Origin: Saccharothrix ecbatanensis
GTDB lineage: Bacteria; Actinomycetota; Actinomycetes; Mycobacteriales; Pseudonocardiaceae
Length of the DNA: 64,000 bases
Direction: 5' to 3'
NCBI RefSeq assembly: GCF_014205015.1
Contig: NZ_JACHMO010000001.1
Span: forward strand, 7,750,001-7,814,000
A program made the position numbers and the translations under genes. The notes under the pieces are model-generated. The model ran no database searches. It worked only from the letters and a program-made list of their open reading frames with translations, and was not told the DNA's origin. Within the stretch, counting starts at the first letter, position 1. Each line of letters opens with the position of its first letter. Below are positions 26,413 through 34,500 of this stretch, in pieces.

Positions 26413-28134
26413 TCACCACTCCATGCCGTGGCCGAAGGGGTACGGGGTCGGTCCGGGCACCGCGACCGGGAGCTTGCCCGCCGGCGCCACCTCACCGGTG
26501 ATCACCCTGGCCAGCGACTCCATCGAGCCCGCGCCGTAGGAGTAGGTGGCGAGCCATGTCGGCGCGGCGGTGTGCGCCACGTCGTACGGGTTCCGCACGG
26601 CCACCGCGACGACCGGTTTGCCGGTGGCCAGGAGCCTGGTCAGCAGAGCCTGCTGCGCGGGCTGGCCGGACAGCGCGTTGGTGAGCACCACGACCACGTC
26701 CGCGTTGGCCGAAGCCTGGACGACGGCGGTGATCTGGGCTTGGGTCGGCGCGGTGCCGGTGGGCATCGCCGTGCCGCCCAGGACGGTGGCCAGCGTGCGG
26801 GTCGTCGTCTCGCCCCAGCCGGTGACCAGCGCGGCGGTCGGCTTGGCCCGCAGCGGCAGCACGCCGGCGTCGTTGCGCACGGCGGTGATGGTGCGGTCGG
26901 TGATCCGACGTGCGGCGGCCAGGTGCTCCGGCGTGCCGAGGGCGGCGTCGACCTGGTCGAGGTCCACCTGCCGGCCGTTCAGCATGCCGCGCATGAACTT
27001 CATCCGCAGCACCCGCAGCACGCTCTGGTCGATCCGCTGCTCGGTCAGCTCACCGCTGCGCACGGCCGCGAGGACGCTGTTGAACGCCTCCTCCAGCTTC
27101 ACCGGCATCAGGAGCTGGTCGACGCCCGCTTTCAGCGCCAGCACGGGGATCTCCGCGTCCGGGTGGAGCTGCCGCACGCCCGCCATGGCGAGCGAGTCGG
27201 TGATGACCACGCCGTCGTAGCCCAGGTCTTCGCGCAGCAGGTCGAGGACCGGCTTGGACAGCGTCGCCGGCTCACCCGACGGGTCGATCTTCGGCATCCG
27301 GATGTGCGCCGTCATGATCGAGTCGATGCCCGCGGCGATGGCGGCCTGGAACGGCGGGGCGTCCAGTCGGCGCCACTCCTCGGCGGTGCGGTCGACCTTC
27401 GGCAGGGTCGTGTGGCTGTCCTCGGCCGTGTCGCCGTGGCCGGGGAAGTGCTTGGCGGTGGCGCTGACCGCGTGCGGCGAGAGGAAGCGGCCCTGGTAGC
27501 CGCGGACCTGGGCGGCGGTCAGCTCGGCCGCCAGCGCCGGGTCGCCGGAGTACGACCGCACGCCGATGACCGGGTTCTGCGGGTTCGAGTTGACGTCCGC
27601 GTCCGGCGCGAAGTTCTGGTTGATGCCCATGGCGCGCAGCTCGCGGGCGGTGATCGCGGCGGCCTCCTGGGCGTCGTCGGCGCTGCGGCCGGCGCCCAGG
27701 GCCATGTTGCCGGGGAACTGGGTCGCGGGCGGCCCGATCCGGGTGACGATGCCCATCTCCTGGTCGACCGAGATCGCCAGCGGGATGTCGCTCGCCCGCT
27801 GGACGCCATTGGAGAGGGCGGCGATCTGGCGCGGTGTGTCGATGTTGTCGTAGCTGGAGTTGTTGAAGTAGATGACCCCGCCCGGCTGGAACTTCGCCAC
27901 CACCTCGGCCGGGGTCGCCACGCCGAAGTCCCGCACGTTGCCGGGGTGCGCCTCGTCTGGCGACTGGCCGTGCAGATAGGTGACGAACAGCTGGCCGACC
28001 TTCTGCTCCAGCGACATGCCCCGGAGCAGGGCGGTGACGTTCTGGGCCTGGTCAGGCGCGGCCTGCGCCGATGTTGTCACTGCTGTCACTGCGGAAGCCG
28101 CGGCCAAGGCGACGGCGACGAGCGGACGGAGCAC
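26413..28134 (-). CDS. nagZ: Exported beta-N-acetylglucosaminidase, GH3 (NagZ-type)
   Basis: 573 residues from GTG at 28134, preceded by GGGAGG five bases away; the protein then begins with a signal peptide (VLRPLVAVALAAASAVTAV, cleavage near AQA). GH3 hallmarks: KHFPGHGDTAEDSHTTLP with the catalytic His loop, and the nucleophile Asp in VVITDSLAMAGVR. It removes GlcNAc from muropeptides outside the cell, complementing NamZ and the amidase-like protein. It heads the recovery operon. Confidence 0.93.
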   Translation of the reverse strand: MLRPLVAVALAAASAVTAVTTSAQAAPDQAQNVTALLRGMSLEQKVGQLFVTYLHGQSPDEAHPGNVRDFGVATPAEVVAKFQPGGVIYFNNSSYDNIDTPRQIAALSNGVQRASDIPLAISVDQEMGIVTRIGPPATQFPGNMALGAGRSADDAQEAAAITARELRAMGINQNFAPDADVNSNPQNPVIGVRSYSGDPALAAELTAAQVRGYQGRFLSPHAVSATAKHFPGHGDTAEDSHTTLPKVDRTAEEWRRLDAPPFQAAIAAGIDSIMTAHIRMPKIDPSGEPATLSKPVLDLLREDLGYDGVVITDSLAMAGVRQLHPDAEIPVLALKAGVDQLLMPVKLEEAFNSVLAAVRSGELTEQRIDQSVLRVLRMKFMRGMLNGRQVDLDQVDAALGTPEHLAAARRITDRTITAVRNDAGVLPLRAKPTAALVTGWGETTTRTLATVLGGTAMPTGTAPTQAQITAVVQASANADVVVVLTNALSGQPAQQALLTRLLATGKPVVAVAVRNPYDVAHTAAPTWLATYSYGAGSMESLARVITGEVAPAGKLPVAVPGPTPYPFGHGMEW

Positions 28135-28158
28135 AGCGGCCTCCCACTGGGAATCTTC

Positions 28159-28173
28159 CACCACTAAGTGGTG
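28159..28173. promoter_or_regulatory. 15-bp palindrome upstream of nagZ, candidate operator
   Basis: CACCACT-A-AGTGGTG is a perfect odd palindrome 24 bp upstream of the nagZ GTG. Its place suits repression of the cell-wall recovery operon, perhaps by MurR or another regulator. No copy lies upstream of murR. Confidence 0.5.
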
Positions 28174-28344
28174 CGGTTCGCAAGTTACCCACGTCACAGG
28201 GGCGGGTCAACGGGTTGCGTTCGGTGGCCAGTGTGCGGAGGGGGTCCGACAATTCCGGGGCTTCGGGCGTCACCCAATCGGGCACTGTTCACGGAGGTTC
28301 GGCGGTTCGGCAAGTGCGGCGGTCCGGTGGTTGCGCAGCACAAA

Positions 28345-28378
28345 GACGGTGGGGCCCCTCGTGAGGGGCCCCACCGTC
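28345..28378. terminator. Perfect 16-bp hairpin terminator
   Basis: GACGGTGGGGCCCCTC (28345-28360) and GAGGGGCCCCACCGTC (28363-28378) with a 2-base gap. It lies between the HAD gene, which ends at 28733 on the minus strand, and the nagZ promoter, so it likely prevents HAD transcription from entering the recovery operon. Confidence 0.8.
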
Positions 28379-28732
28379 GTCAGCGCGGGCTTGCGAGTTA
28401 CCAGGCGTGCAACTCGTGTCGTACCAACCTGGCCTCGGCGTCCGGCGTCCCGGTACGCAGGCCCTAGACGACAAGCCTCCCGCGGCGTGCTGCGCGTGGG
28501 TGTCTCGAAGTCCGCGCACGGAGCTCTGCCGGGGTGGACGCTGCTTCTCTTCCGCTTCGTCCCTGGCCGACCCGAGGTCCGCACTTCCTTTGTAGTAGGT
28601 GTGCGGCGTCACAGCAAGGGCTCGATGGGGTGCACCGGTCAAGCGACGTTAAGTAGTGGAAAGGCTTTTGTGACAGTGGTTTCGCGTCGGCGCGGGCCGC
28701 CGGTACCGCTGTCCGGGGCAAGGCCGGGTGAA
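28379..28732. other. Gene-free stretch downstream of the HAD gene
   Basis: No open frame has a supported start, RBS or familiar product on either strand. The stretch is ordinary in composition, with mildly more A/T near 28650-28670 (TTAAGTAGTGGAAAGGC). It would be transcribed as the 3' untranslated region of the HAD gene up to the terminator at 28345. I see no tRNA, tmRNA or known RNA motif. Confidence 0.5.
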
Positions 28733-29545
28733 TCAGCTCCGGCGCCGCCTGCGCAGGCCGTACCAGGCCACGCCTGCGGCCGTCGCGGCACCCAACCCGA
28801 TCGCGGTGACGGCCACCGCGGTGCCGGACGGGCGGGGGATGCGGGCGCGCAGGGACACCGGGTCGGAGAACGTCAGCGACGGCCACCCGCGCTGGACCGC
28901 GACCTTGCGCAGCGCGCGGTCCGGGTTGACCACGGTCGGGTGGCCGACGGCCTCCAGCAGCGGCAGGTCGCTGATCGAGTCCGAGTACGCGTAGCAGCGG
29001 CTCAGGTCGTAGTCGTGCTGTTCGGCGAGCTGCTTGACGGCGATCGCCTTGTTCTCGCCGGCGCAGTAGAAGTCCACCTCGCCGGAGTAGCGGCCGTCGG
29101 CGACCACCATCCGCGTGCCGACGCTGTGCGTCGCGCCGACCATGGTCGAGATGGGCGCGACCAGCTCCTCACCCGAAGCGGACACCACCACCACGTCATG
29201 GCCTTCGGTCTGGTGGTCGGTGATGAGCTGGGTCGCCTCCTTGTAGACGAGGGGGTCGACGATGTCGTGCAGCGTCTCCTCGACGATCGAGCGCACCTGC
29301 TCGACGTCCCAGCCCTGGCAGAGCGCGGTGATGTGCGAGCGCATCCGGTCCATCTGGTCGGCGTCGGCGCCCGCCAGCATGAAGACGAACTGCGCGTAGG
29401 CGCTCTTGAGCACCGCACGCCGGTTGATCAGGCCCTCTTGGAAGAAGGGCCGGCTGAACGCCAGCGTGCTCGACTTGGCGATGACGGTCTTGTCCAGGTC
29501 GAAGAACGCGGCGACTCGACTGCCTTCGGTGGCGTGCTCGGTCAC
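28733..29545 (-). CDS. HAD-family hydrolase, SerB-like, membrane-anchored
   Basis: 270 residues. HAD motifs: AFFDLDKTVIAKSS (DxDxT), VVVSASGEEL (motif II), and YAYSDSISDLPLLEAVG (motif IV); the cap is helical as in the phosphoserine phosphatase-like IB subfamily. A C-terminal helix (AVAVTAIGLGAATAAGVAWYG) followed by RRRRR would anchor it in the membrane. It matches Rv3661, which in mycobacteria lies on the other side of the same 6C RNA. Substrate unknown. Confidence 0.93.
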   Translation of the reverse strand: MTEHATEGSRVAAFFDLDKTVIAKSSTLAFSRPFFQEGLINRRAVLKSAYAQFVFMLAGADADQMDRMRSHITALCQGWDVEQVRSIVEETLHDIVDPLVYKEATQLITDHQTEGHDVVVVSASGEELVAPISTMVGATHSVGTRMVVADGRYSGEVDFYCAGENKAIAVKQLAEQHDYDLSRCYAYSDSISDLPLLEAVGHPTVVNPDRALRKVAVQRGWPSLTFSDPVSLRARIPRPSGTAVAVTAIGLGAATAAGVAWYGLRRRRRS

Positions 29546-29678
29546 CGGTCCAGCTTAAGGCTGGGCAGCACGTACCGGCCGCCGGTACTAGTTCGTCAGT
29601 TTACGAACTGAGTGTGCGGTCGCCGAAATTTCCGTGTCCCTCTAACGTGAAGACACGCATGACCGTGTCCCGTGGGGA

Positions 29679-29684
29679 TACAGT
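29679..29684 (+). promoter_or_regulatory. -10 box of the 6C RNA promoter
   Basis: TACAGT lies 6-7 bases upstream of the expected 5' end of the 6C RNA. I see no good -35 box at normal spacing. Confidence 0.55.
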
Positions 29685-29689
29685 AGACG

Positions 29690-29780
29690 GGTCCGGCTCG
29701 ACCGGACAGGTTCAGTCCGACCCCCCGGGACTGAACCAATGACGACCCCCGTCCCTCCCCCCTGGCGGGGGTCGTCCCAT
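29690..29780 (+). ncRNA. 6C small RNA
   Basis: Two hairpins, each exposing a run of six C, define the actinobacterial 6C RNA. Hairpin 1: GGTTCAGTCC (29709-29718) pairs with GGACTGAACC (29728-29737), loop with CCCCCC at 29721-29726. Hairpin 2: GACGACCCCCG (29741-29751) pairs with CGGGGGTCGTC (29766-29776), loop with CCCCCC at 29757-29762. It lies between the HAD gene and ssd, the same place as the mycobacterial B11/6C RNA, which base-pairs through its C-loops with G-rich ribosome binding sites. Ends are estimated. Confidence 0.93.
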
Positions 29781-29914
29781 GTCCGGAGTCGGTTCTGCCG
29801 GGCCATCGCGCTGGACCTCCGCGCACTTGCACCCCTTCTTGCATCAGTCGTCGATGTTCTTGCGTCGCGCCCGCGTCCGGCCCGTGACGGCTCGTTCGCG
29901 CCCGCTTTCGGGGC

Positions 29915-29948
29915 CTCCGGTTGTCCACAACCCCTCCGGTTGTCCACA
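29915..29948 (+). promoter_or_regulatory. Two DnaA boxes upstream of ssd
   Basis: CTCCGGTTGTCCACA occurs twice (29915-29929, 29934-29948), giving two copies of TTGTCCACA, the actinobacterial DnaA-box consensus, 19 bp apart and in the same orientation. They lie about 80 bp upstream of the ssd start, where DnaA could regulate the septum/pilus gene cluster. Confidence 0.65.
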
Positions 29949-30025
29949 TCTTGATCATGAACCGTTGTGTCCTTCCTCACCGCTGACCACGGTGGAACCC
30001 GTAGATCCACGACGGGGAGGACGCG

Positions 30026-31078
30026 ATGAAGCGACCGGTGGCCTTGGTGGCCGAAGCGGTTCTGGTGGACGAGGTGCTGCACGCGGCGGCGATCGTCGGC
30101 TGCGAGGTGGAGCGCGTGGTCGACGTGACGGCGTTGCGCGGTCGGTGGCACGGCGCGCCGGCGGTGGTGCTGGACGAAGAGGCCGTGATCGCGTGCGCGG
30201 CGGCGGGGTTCCCGCGCAGACCAGGTGTCCACGTCGTCGGCGCCGGCCCTCCTGATCCCGCGACTTGGCGGCGTGCGCTGGCATTGGGCGCGGAGCAGGT
30301 GCTGGAGCTGCCCGGGGACCACGATCGGCTGCGGGCGGTGTTGGCCGACGCGGCCGAGGGTGATCCGGTCGGTGACGGCAAGGTGCTGGCCGTCCTGGGC
30401 GCGCGTGGTGGCGCGGGTGCGTCGGTGCTGGTGGTGGCCGTGGGTCAGGCCGTGTTGTCCGCCGGCGGGCACGCGTTGTTGGTCGACTGCGATCCGTTGG
30501 GCGGTGGGCTGGACCTGACGTTGGGCGCGGAACGGCAGGAAGGGCTGCGGTGGCCGACGTTGCAGCTGACCGGTGGGCGTGTTCCGGCGGCGGCTCTGCG
30601 TTCGGCGTTGCCCGGTCGCACGGGTGGGCGCGGCAGCCTGACGGTGCTGTCCTGCGGCCGGACGGGTCCGGGCCCCGAGCCGGACGCGGTCGTGGCGGTG
30701 ATCGAGGCGGGCCGGCGTGGCGGTGGCACGGTCGTGTGCGACGTGCCGCGCCAACTGACCGGTGCGGCGTGCGCGGCGCTCGACCGGGCCGACCTGACGG
30801 TGCTGGTGGTGCCGGCGGACGTGAAGGCCTGCATGGCGGCGAAGACGGTGGTCGAGCAGGCCGGTGAGCGCGGCGTGCCGCTCGTCGCGGTCGTGCGAGG
30901 GCCGGCGCCGGGCGGCTTGTCCACCGCGCAGGTGGTGGAGGCGGTGGGTGTTCCGCTGCTGACGGCCATGCGTCCGGAGCCGAGGCTGGCGACGGCGCTC
31001 GATCAAGGCCGCTTTCCCGATCGCGGCCCGTTGGCGAAGGCGGCGCGGGAAGTCCTGGCGGTGCTCCATGGCGTGTGA
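30026..31078 (+). CDS. ssd: Septum-site-determining/TadZ-like ParA-fold ATPase
   Basis: 350 residues. The first 110 residues form a receiver-like domain as in CpaE/TadZ; the rest is a MinD/ParA fold with the P-loop LGARGGAGASVLVVAVGQAV, which lacks both usual lysines, typical of the Ssd group. LLVDCDPLGGGLDLTLGAE is the switch I/II region. The protein is expected to place the Tad/Flp pilus machinery or affect septum placement (Rv3660c in M. tuberculosis). First gene of the tad operon. Confidence 0.9.
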   Translation: MKRPVALVAEAVLVDEVLHAAAIVGCEVERVVDVTALRGRWHGAPAVVLDEEAVIACAAAGFPRRPGVHVVGAGPPDPATWRRALALGAEQVLELPGDHDRLRAVLADAAEGDPVGDGKVLAVLGARGGAGASVLVVAVGQAVLSAGGHALLVDCDPLGGGLDLTLGAERQEGLRWPTLQLTGGRVPAAALRSALPGRTGGRGSLTVLSCGRTGPGPEPDAVVAVIEAGRRGGGTVVCDVPRQLTGAACAALDRADLTVLVVPADVKACMAAKTVVEQAGERGVPLVAVVRGPAPGGLSTAQVVEAVGVPLLTAMRPEPRLATALDQGRFPDRGPLAKAAREVLAVLHGV

Positions 31079-31307
31079 CCGCAGGCCGACCTTGAAGCGC
31101 CATCCCGCGTTCCGGCCGGTGCCGGCGTTCCGGACCTGTCGTCCGGTGCTGCTGTCGACGCTCCTGCTCGCCGAACTGTCCCTGTCCGATCGGCCTGTGC
31201 TCGCTTCGCGCGGGTCGGCGGCTGCGTTGGTCGAAGCGGCGCACGAGGTCTTGGCAGTGCGCGCTTCCCGTGCGCTGCAAGGCGTTGTCGAAGGAGGCGG
31301 GCCGTGA
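31068..31307 (+). CDS. Small ORF between ssd and tadA
   Basis: 79 codons from ATG at 31068, overlapping the ssd end by 11 bases and the tadA start by four bases (GTGA). The product is Arg/Pro-rich at first, then helical. Its C-terminal part, RGSAAALVEAAHEVLAVRAS, resembles the Ssd C-terminus DRGPLAKAAREVLAVLHG, so it may be a decayed partial duplication of the ssd 3' end. No clear Shine-Dalgarno. In mycobacteria ssd abuts tadA directly. Confidence 0.4.
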   Translation: MACDRRPTLKRHPAFRPVPAFRTCRPVLLSTLLLAELSLSDRPVLASRGSAAALVEAAHEVLAVRASRALQGVVEGGGP

Positions 31308-32434
31308 ACGACCTGGTGGAACGGGTCCGGCAGCGTCTGGCCAACGGGCGTGCCGATCTGACCTCGGCAGCCGTCGCGGCGGCGGTGCGTGGCGAGGCCG
31401 GCGGGGTGCTGGGTGATGAGGACGTCCAGCGCGCGCTCACCGTGCTGCGCCAGGAGTTCGTCGGCGCGGGCCCGCTCGAACCGCTCCTGCGTGACCCGGA
31501 CACGACCGACGTCCTGGTCACCGGGCCGGATCAGGTGTGGGTCGACGGCCTCACCGGGCTGCGTCGCACGGACGTCACGTTCCCCGATGAAGCGGCCGTG
31601 CGGAGGCTCGCCCAACGGCTCGCGGTGGCCGCCGGCCGGCGGTTGGACGATGCCGCGCCGTACGTGGACGGGTGGTTGCCCGGTTCGGTCCGGCTGCACG
31701 CCGTGCTGCCACCGATCGCACCGCTCACGTGCCTGTCGCTGCGGGTCCTGCGCCCCGCCGTGCACGACCTGGCGACGTTGGCCGCCTGTGGCACGTTCGA
31801 CCAGCCGACTGCTGGTCTGCTCCGCGCGATCGTGGTGTCCCGTCAGGCGTTCCTGGTGGTCGGCGGCACGGGCTCGGGCAAGACGACGCTGTTGGCCGCC
31901 CTGCTCGGCTGCGTGCCGCACCACGAGCGGGTGGTTTGCGTGGAGGACGCAGGGGAGCTCCAGCCCGACCACCCGCAGGTCGTCCGGCTGGTGGCGCGCG
32001 GCCCGAACGTCGAGGGCGCGGGCGAGGTGACGATGCGCGACCTGGTCCGGCAGGCGTTGCGGATGCGCCCGGACCGGATCGTGGTCGGCGAGGTCCGGGG
32101 CGCGGAGGTGTGCGAGCTGCTGTCGTCCCTCAACACCGGGCACGACGGGGGCGCGGGCACGTTGCACGCGAACTCGCCGGCCGAGGTCCCGGCACGGCTG
32201 GAGGCGTTGGCCGCTCTGGGCGGGCTCGACCGGCACGCGTTGCACAGCCAACTCGCGGCGGCGGTGAAGATCGTGCTGCACGTGCGCCGTGCGGCTGACG
32301 GCACGCGTCATCTGGCCGAGATCGGTGTGCTGGAACGGCGTTCCGGTGAGTTGTTGGTGCGGCCGGCGTGGCGGCGTGACGGTGGCTGGCAGGAGAGGGC
32401 CGGCGCGCTGAAGGCGTTGGTGGGGCTGTCATGA
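31304..32434 (+). CDS. tadA: TadA/CpaF-type secretion ATPase
   Basis: 376 residues from GTG with AGGAGG upstream. Walker A GGTGSGKTTLLAALL, Asp box VVCVEDAGEL, Walker B-like DRIVVGEVRGAEV and the His box GTLHANSPAEV are intact. The hexameric ATPase powers assembly and retraction of Flp pili through TadB and TadC. The end overlaps tadB by four bases. Confidence 0.95.
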   Translation: MNDLVERVRQRLANGRADLTSAAVAAAVRGEAGGVLGDEDVQRALTVLRQEFVGAGPLEPLLRDPDTTDVLVTGPDQVWVDGLTGLRRTDVTFPDEAAVRRLAQRLAVAAGRRLDDAAPYVDGWLPGSVRLHAVLPPIAPLTCLSLRVLRPAVHDLATLAACGTFDQPTAGLLRAIVVSRQAFLVVGGTGSGKTTLLAALLGCVPHHERVVCVEDAGELQPDHPQVVRLVARGPNVEGAGEVTMRDLVRQALRMRPDRIVVGEVRGAEVCELLSSLNTGHDGGAGTLHANSPAEVPARLEALAALGGLDRHALHSQLAAAVKIVLHVRRAADGTRHLAEIGVLERRSGELLVRPAWRRDGGWQERAGALKALVGLS

Positions 32435-33198
32435 GCTTCCTGCTGCTGGCAGTCGCGCTCTTGCTCTTGCCCTCGTCGGCGGCTCGACGACGTTTGGTCG
32501 GGCTCGAACGGGGGCCGAAGCCGAGGTGGAAGCGGCCGAAGCCCAACCAGCCGCTCGCCGTCCTGGCCGGTACGGCGCTGGGCGCCCTGGCGGGAGTGGG
32601 CGGGGCGATCGCGGGTGCGTTGCTGGCCGCGACCGTCTGGCGCGCCTACCGGGAAATCGTCGAGCAGCGTGACCACCTCAAGGCGTCCACGGCCTTGGCC
32701 GACGGGCTGAGCGCGTTCGCCGCCGAGCTGCGTTCGGGCGCCCACCCGGCCAAGGCCGCCGTCGGTGCGGCCGAGGACGCGGAGCCACCGGCGACGGAGG
32801 TCCTGCGGGCGATCGCGGCGACGTCGGCTCGCGGTGGGGACGTGGAGGCGGCACTCGCCGACTTCCCGGACGCCCGCCACCTGGCGCGGGCGTGGCGGCT
32901 GTCGGCGGTGCACGGCGTGCCGTTGGCCGAGGTGCTGGAGGCCGTCCGTCGGGATCTGGACCGGCGAAGCGCGTTCGCCAGGCAGGTTCACGCCCGCATG
33001 GCCGGACCACGGGCCGGCGCCGCTGTCTTGGCCGGTCTGCCGCTCTTCGGCGTGATGCTCGGCGAGTTGGGCGGTGCGCGTCCGCTGGCCGTGCTGACCG
33101 GCACCGCGCCGGGGCAGGTGCTGTTGGTGGCGGGAGCGGTGCTGATCTGTGCCGGGTTGCGGTGGAGCGGTCGGCTGACGAGGCAGGTGATCGCGTGA
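32431..33198 (+). CDS. tadB: TadB-like inner-membrane platform protein
   Basis: 255 residues. Two N-terminal hydrophobic segments (FLLLAVALLLLPSS, AGVGGAIAGALLAATVW), a cytoplasmic T2SSF/GspF helical domain (about 70-180, AFAAELRSGAHPAKAAVGAA), then two C-terminal transmembrane helices. It works with TadA and TadC to extrude pilin. Both ends overlap the neighbouring genes. Confidence 0.85.
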   Translation: MSFLLLAVALLLLPSSAARRRLVGLERGPKPRWKRPKPNQPLAVLAGTALGALAGVGGAIAGALLAATVWRAYREIVEQRDHLKASTALADGLSAFAAELRSGAHPAKAAVGAAEDAEPPATEVLRAIAATSARGGDVEAALADFPDARHLARAWRLSAVHGVPLAEVLEAVRRDLDRRSAFARQVHARMAGPRAGAAVLAGLPLFGVMLGELGGARPLAVLTGTAPGQVLLVAGAVLICAGLRWSGRLTRQVIA

Positions 33199-33749
33199 GC
33201 CTGCTGGTGTTCGCCTTGGCGCTGCTGGTGTTCCCGCCGCCGCCGAAGGCCGCGTTGAGGTTGAAGCCGAAGCGCGAGCGTCAGCCCAAGGTGAAACCCG
33301 GACCGGCGGACCCGTTCGCGCAGGCGGCGACCTGGGACCTGCTGGCCGCCGCCCTCCGAGCGGGTCTGCCGGTGGCGCGTGCGCTGCACGCCGTGCTGGC
33401 CGGCGTTCCACCCGGGCCGGCCGAACGCCTCCGGGAGGTGGTCGACCTGCTGACGTTGGGCGCCGACCCGGTGGACGCGTGGGCCAAAGCCCTCCGCCAC
33501 CCGGACACCGCGCCGCTGGCCAGAGCGGCCCGCCGCACCGCGCGTTCGGGAGCGGCCCTGGCCGGTGCGGCGGCGGACCTGGCCACGGAGGCGCGGGCGA
33601 AGGTGTCCGACCAGGCCGAGGCTCGTGCGCAACGTGCCGCGGTGCTCGTGGCGGGGCCGCTGGCGCTGTGCTTCCTGCCGGCGTTCCTGTGCCTGGGCGT
33701 GCTGCCCGTGGTGATCGGCCTGATCGGCAACGTCAGCAAGAACTGGTGA
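33195..33749 (+). CDS. tadC: TadC-like inner-membrane platform protein
   Basis: 184 residues from the GTG overlapping the tadB stop. An N-terminal helix (SLLVFALALLVFPPPP), a basic linker (LKPKRERQPKVK), the T2SSF domain (TWDLLAAALRAGLPVARALHAV) and a C-terminal transmembrane hairpin ending in LIGNVSKNW. Shorter than free-standing TadC, as usual for actinobacterial Tad systems. Confidence 0.85.
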   Translation: MSLLVFALALLVFPPPPKAALRLKPKRERQPKVKPGPADPFAQAATWDLLAAALRAGLPVARALHAVLAGVPPGPAERLREVVDLLTLGADPVDAWAKALRHPDTAPLARAARRTARSGAALAGAAADLATEARAKVSDQAEARAQRAAVLVAGPLALCFLPAFLCLGVLPVVIGLIGNVSKNW

Positions 33750-33777
33750 CAGTCCATAGTGGACAGAGGAGTGAAAG

Positions 33778-33951
33778 ATGCTGGTACGCAAGGTGTTTCG
33801 GGATGACAGTGGGATGTCGACTGTGGAGTACGCGATCGGCATGCTCGCGGCGGCCGCGTTCGCCATGATCCTTTACGCGGTGCTCACCGGGAACTTGACG
33901 CTCGGCCTCCTCCAAGGGCTGGTGCAACGGGCGTTCACGGTGAGCTTGTGA
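33778..33951 (+). CDS. Flp-type pilin (DUF4244)
   Basis: 57 residues from ATG at 33778 with GAGGAG six bases upstream. A short charged leader (LVRKVFRDDSG) precedes MSTVEYAIGMLAAAAFAMIL, the Flp-pilin processing site G/M with the E-Y pair at +5/+6 and a hydrophobic helix. This would be the major pilin, cut by a prepilin peptidase (not in the window). Its TGA overlaps the GTG of the TadE-like gene. Confidence 0.88.
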   Translation: MLVRKVFRDDSGMSTVEYAIGMLAAAAFAMILYAVLTGNLTLGLLQGLVQRAFTVSL

Positions 33952-34289
33952 ACGGTGTGCTCGCGGGCGACCGGGGTGGGGTGACCGTCGAGGCGGCGGT
34001 GGCGGTGTGCGGGTTGGTCTTCGTCCTGGCCCTCGGGCTCGCGGCCGTCATGGCGGTGGTGGGGCAGGTGCAGTGCACCGACGCGGCACGTGAAGCTGCG
34101 CGGTTGGTGGCTCGTGGCGACGACTCGCGAGCGGAGCGGGTGGTCGGGGAGATCGGGCCACGAGGGGCGCGGTGGGTGATTCGAAGAGAGGGGGACACGG
34201 CTTGGGTCGAGGTCACCATCACGCGCCTCGGGGTCGAGCTGGGTGCTCGTGCCTACGCGGTGTTGGAGCCAGGAGTGGCCGATGGGTGA
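33948..34289 (+). CDS. TadE-like minor pilin
   Basis: 113 residues from GTG overlapping the pilin stop (GTGA). GDRGGVTVEAAVAVCGLVFVLALGLAAVMAVV is split into a cleavable leader and a TadE-type helix with the conserved Glu; QCTDAAREAARLVARGD follows, as in Rv3656/55-type proteins. It is expected to be a minor pilin or pseudopilin of the Flp pilus. Confidence 0.85.
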   Translation: MNGVLAGDRGGVTVEAAVAVCGLVFVLALGLAAVMAVVGQVQCTDAAREAARLVARGDDSRAERVVGEIGPRGARWVIRREGDTAWVEVTITRLGVELGARAYAVLEPGVADG

Positions 34290-34298
34290 CCCGGTGAC

Positions 34299-34500
34299 CG
34301 GGTGGACCGGGTGGGCGCGCGGGAAGGGCAGGGAGAGCTGGCGAGGGACGGGGGCGGTGTCGACGGAGCCGGGTGAGGGATCGGGGGTGGCTGCTGGGTG
34401 ACCGGGTGGGCGTTCGGGAAGGAGGGCGGGAGTGCTGGTGAGGGACCGGGGTGGTGTCGGCGGGGCCGGGTGGGGAGTCGGGAGTGGCTGTGGATGACCG
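34299..34500. repeat. Imperfect tandem duplication of about 96 bp
   Basis: The segment around 34306-34400 is repeated at 34401-34500 with small indels: ACCGGGTGGGCG at 34306 and 34401, GTGGCTG at 34387 and 34484. The second copy supplies the Shine-Dalgarno and start of the TadG-like gene; in the first copy the matching GTG GCT is followed at once by GCT GGG TGA. Confidence 0.8.

Noticed and set aside
28379..28732. tmRNA or RNase P RNA in the gap after the HAD gene
   Set aside because: No tag sequence, no RNase P conserved core, no cloverleaf on either strand.
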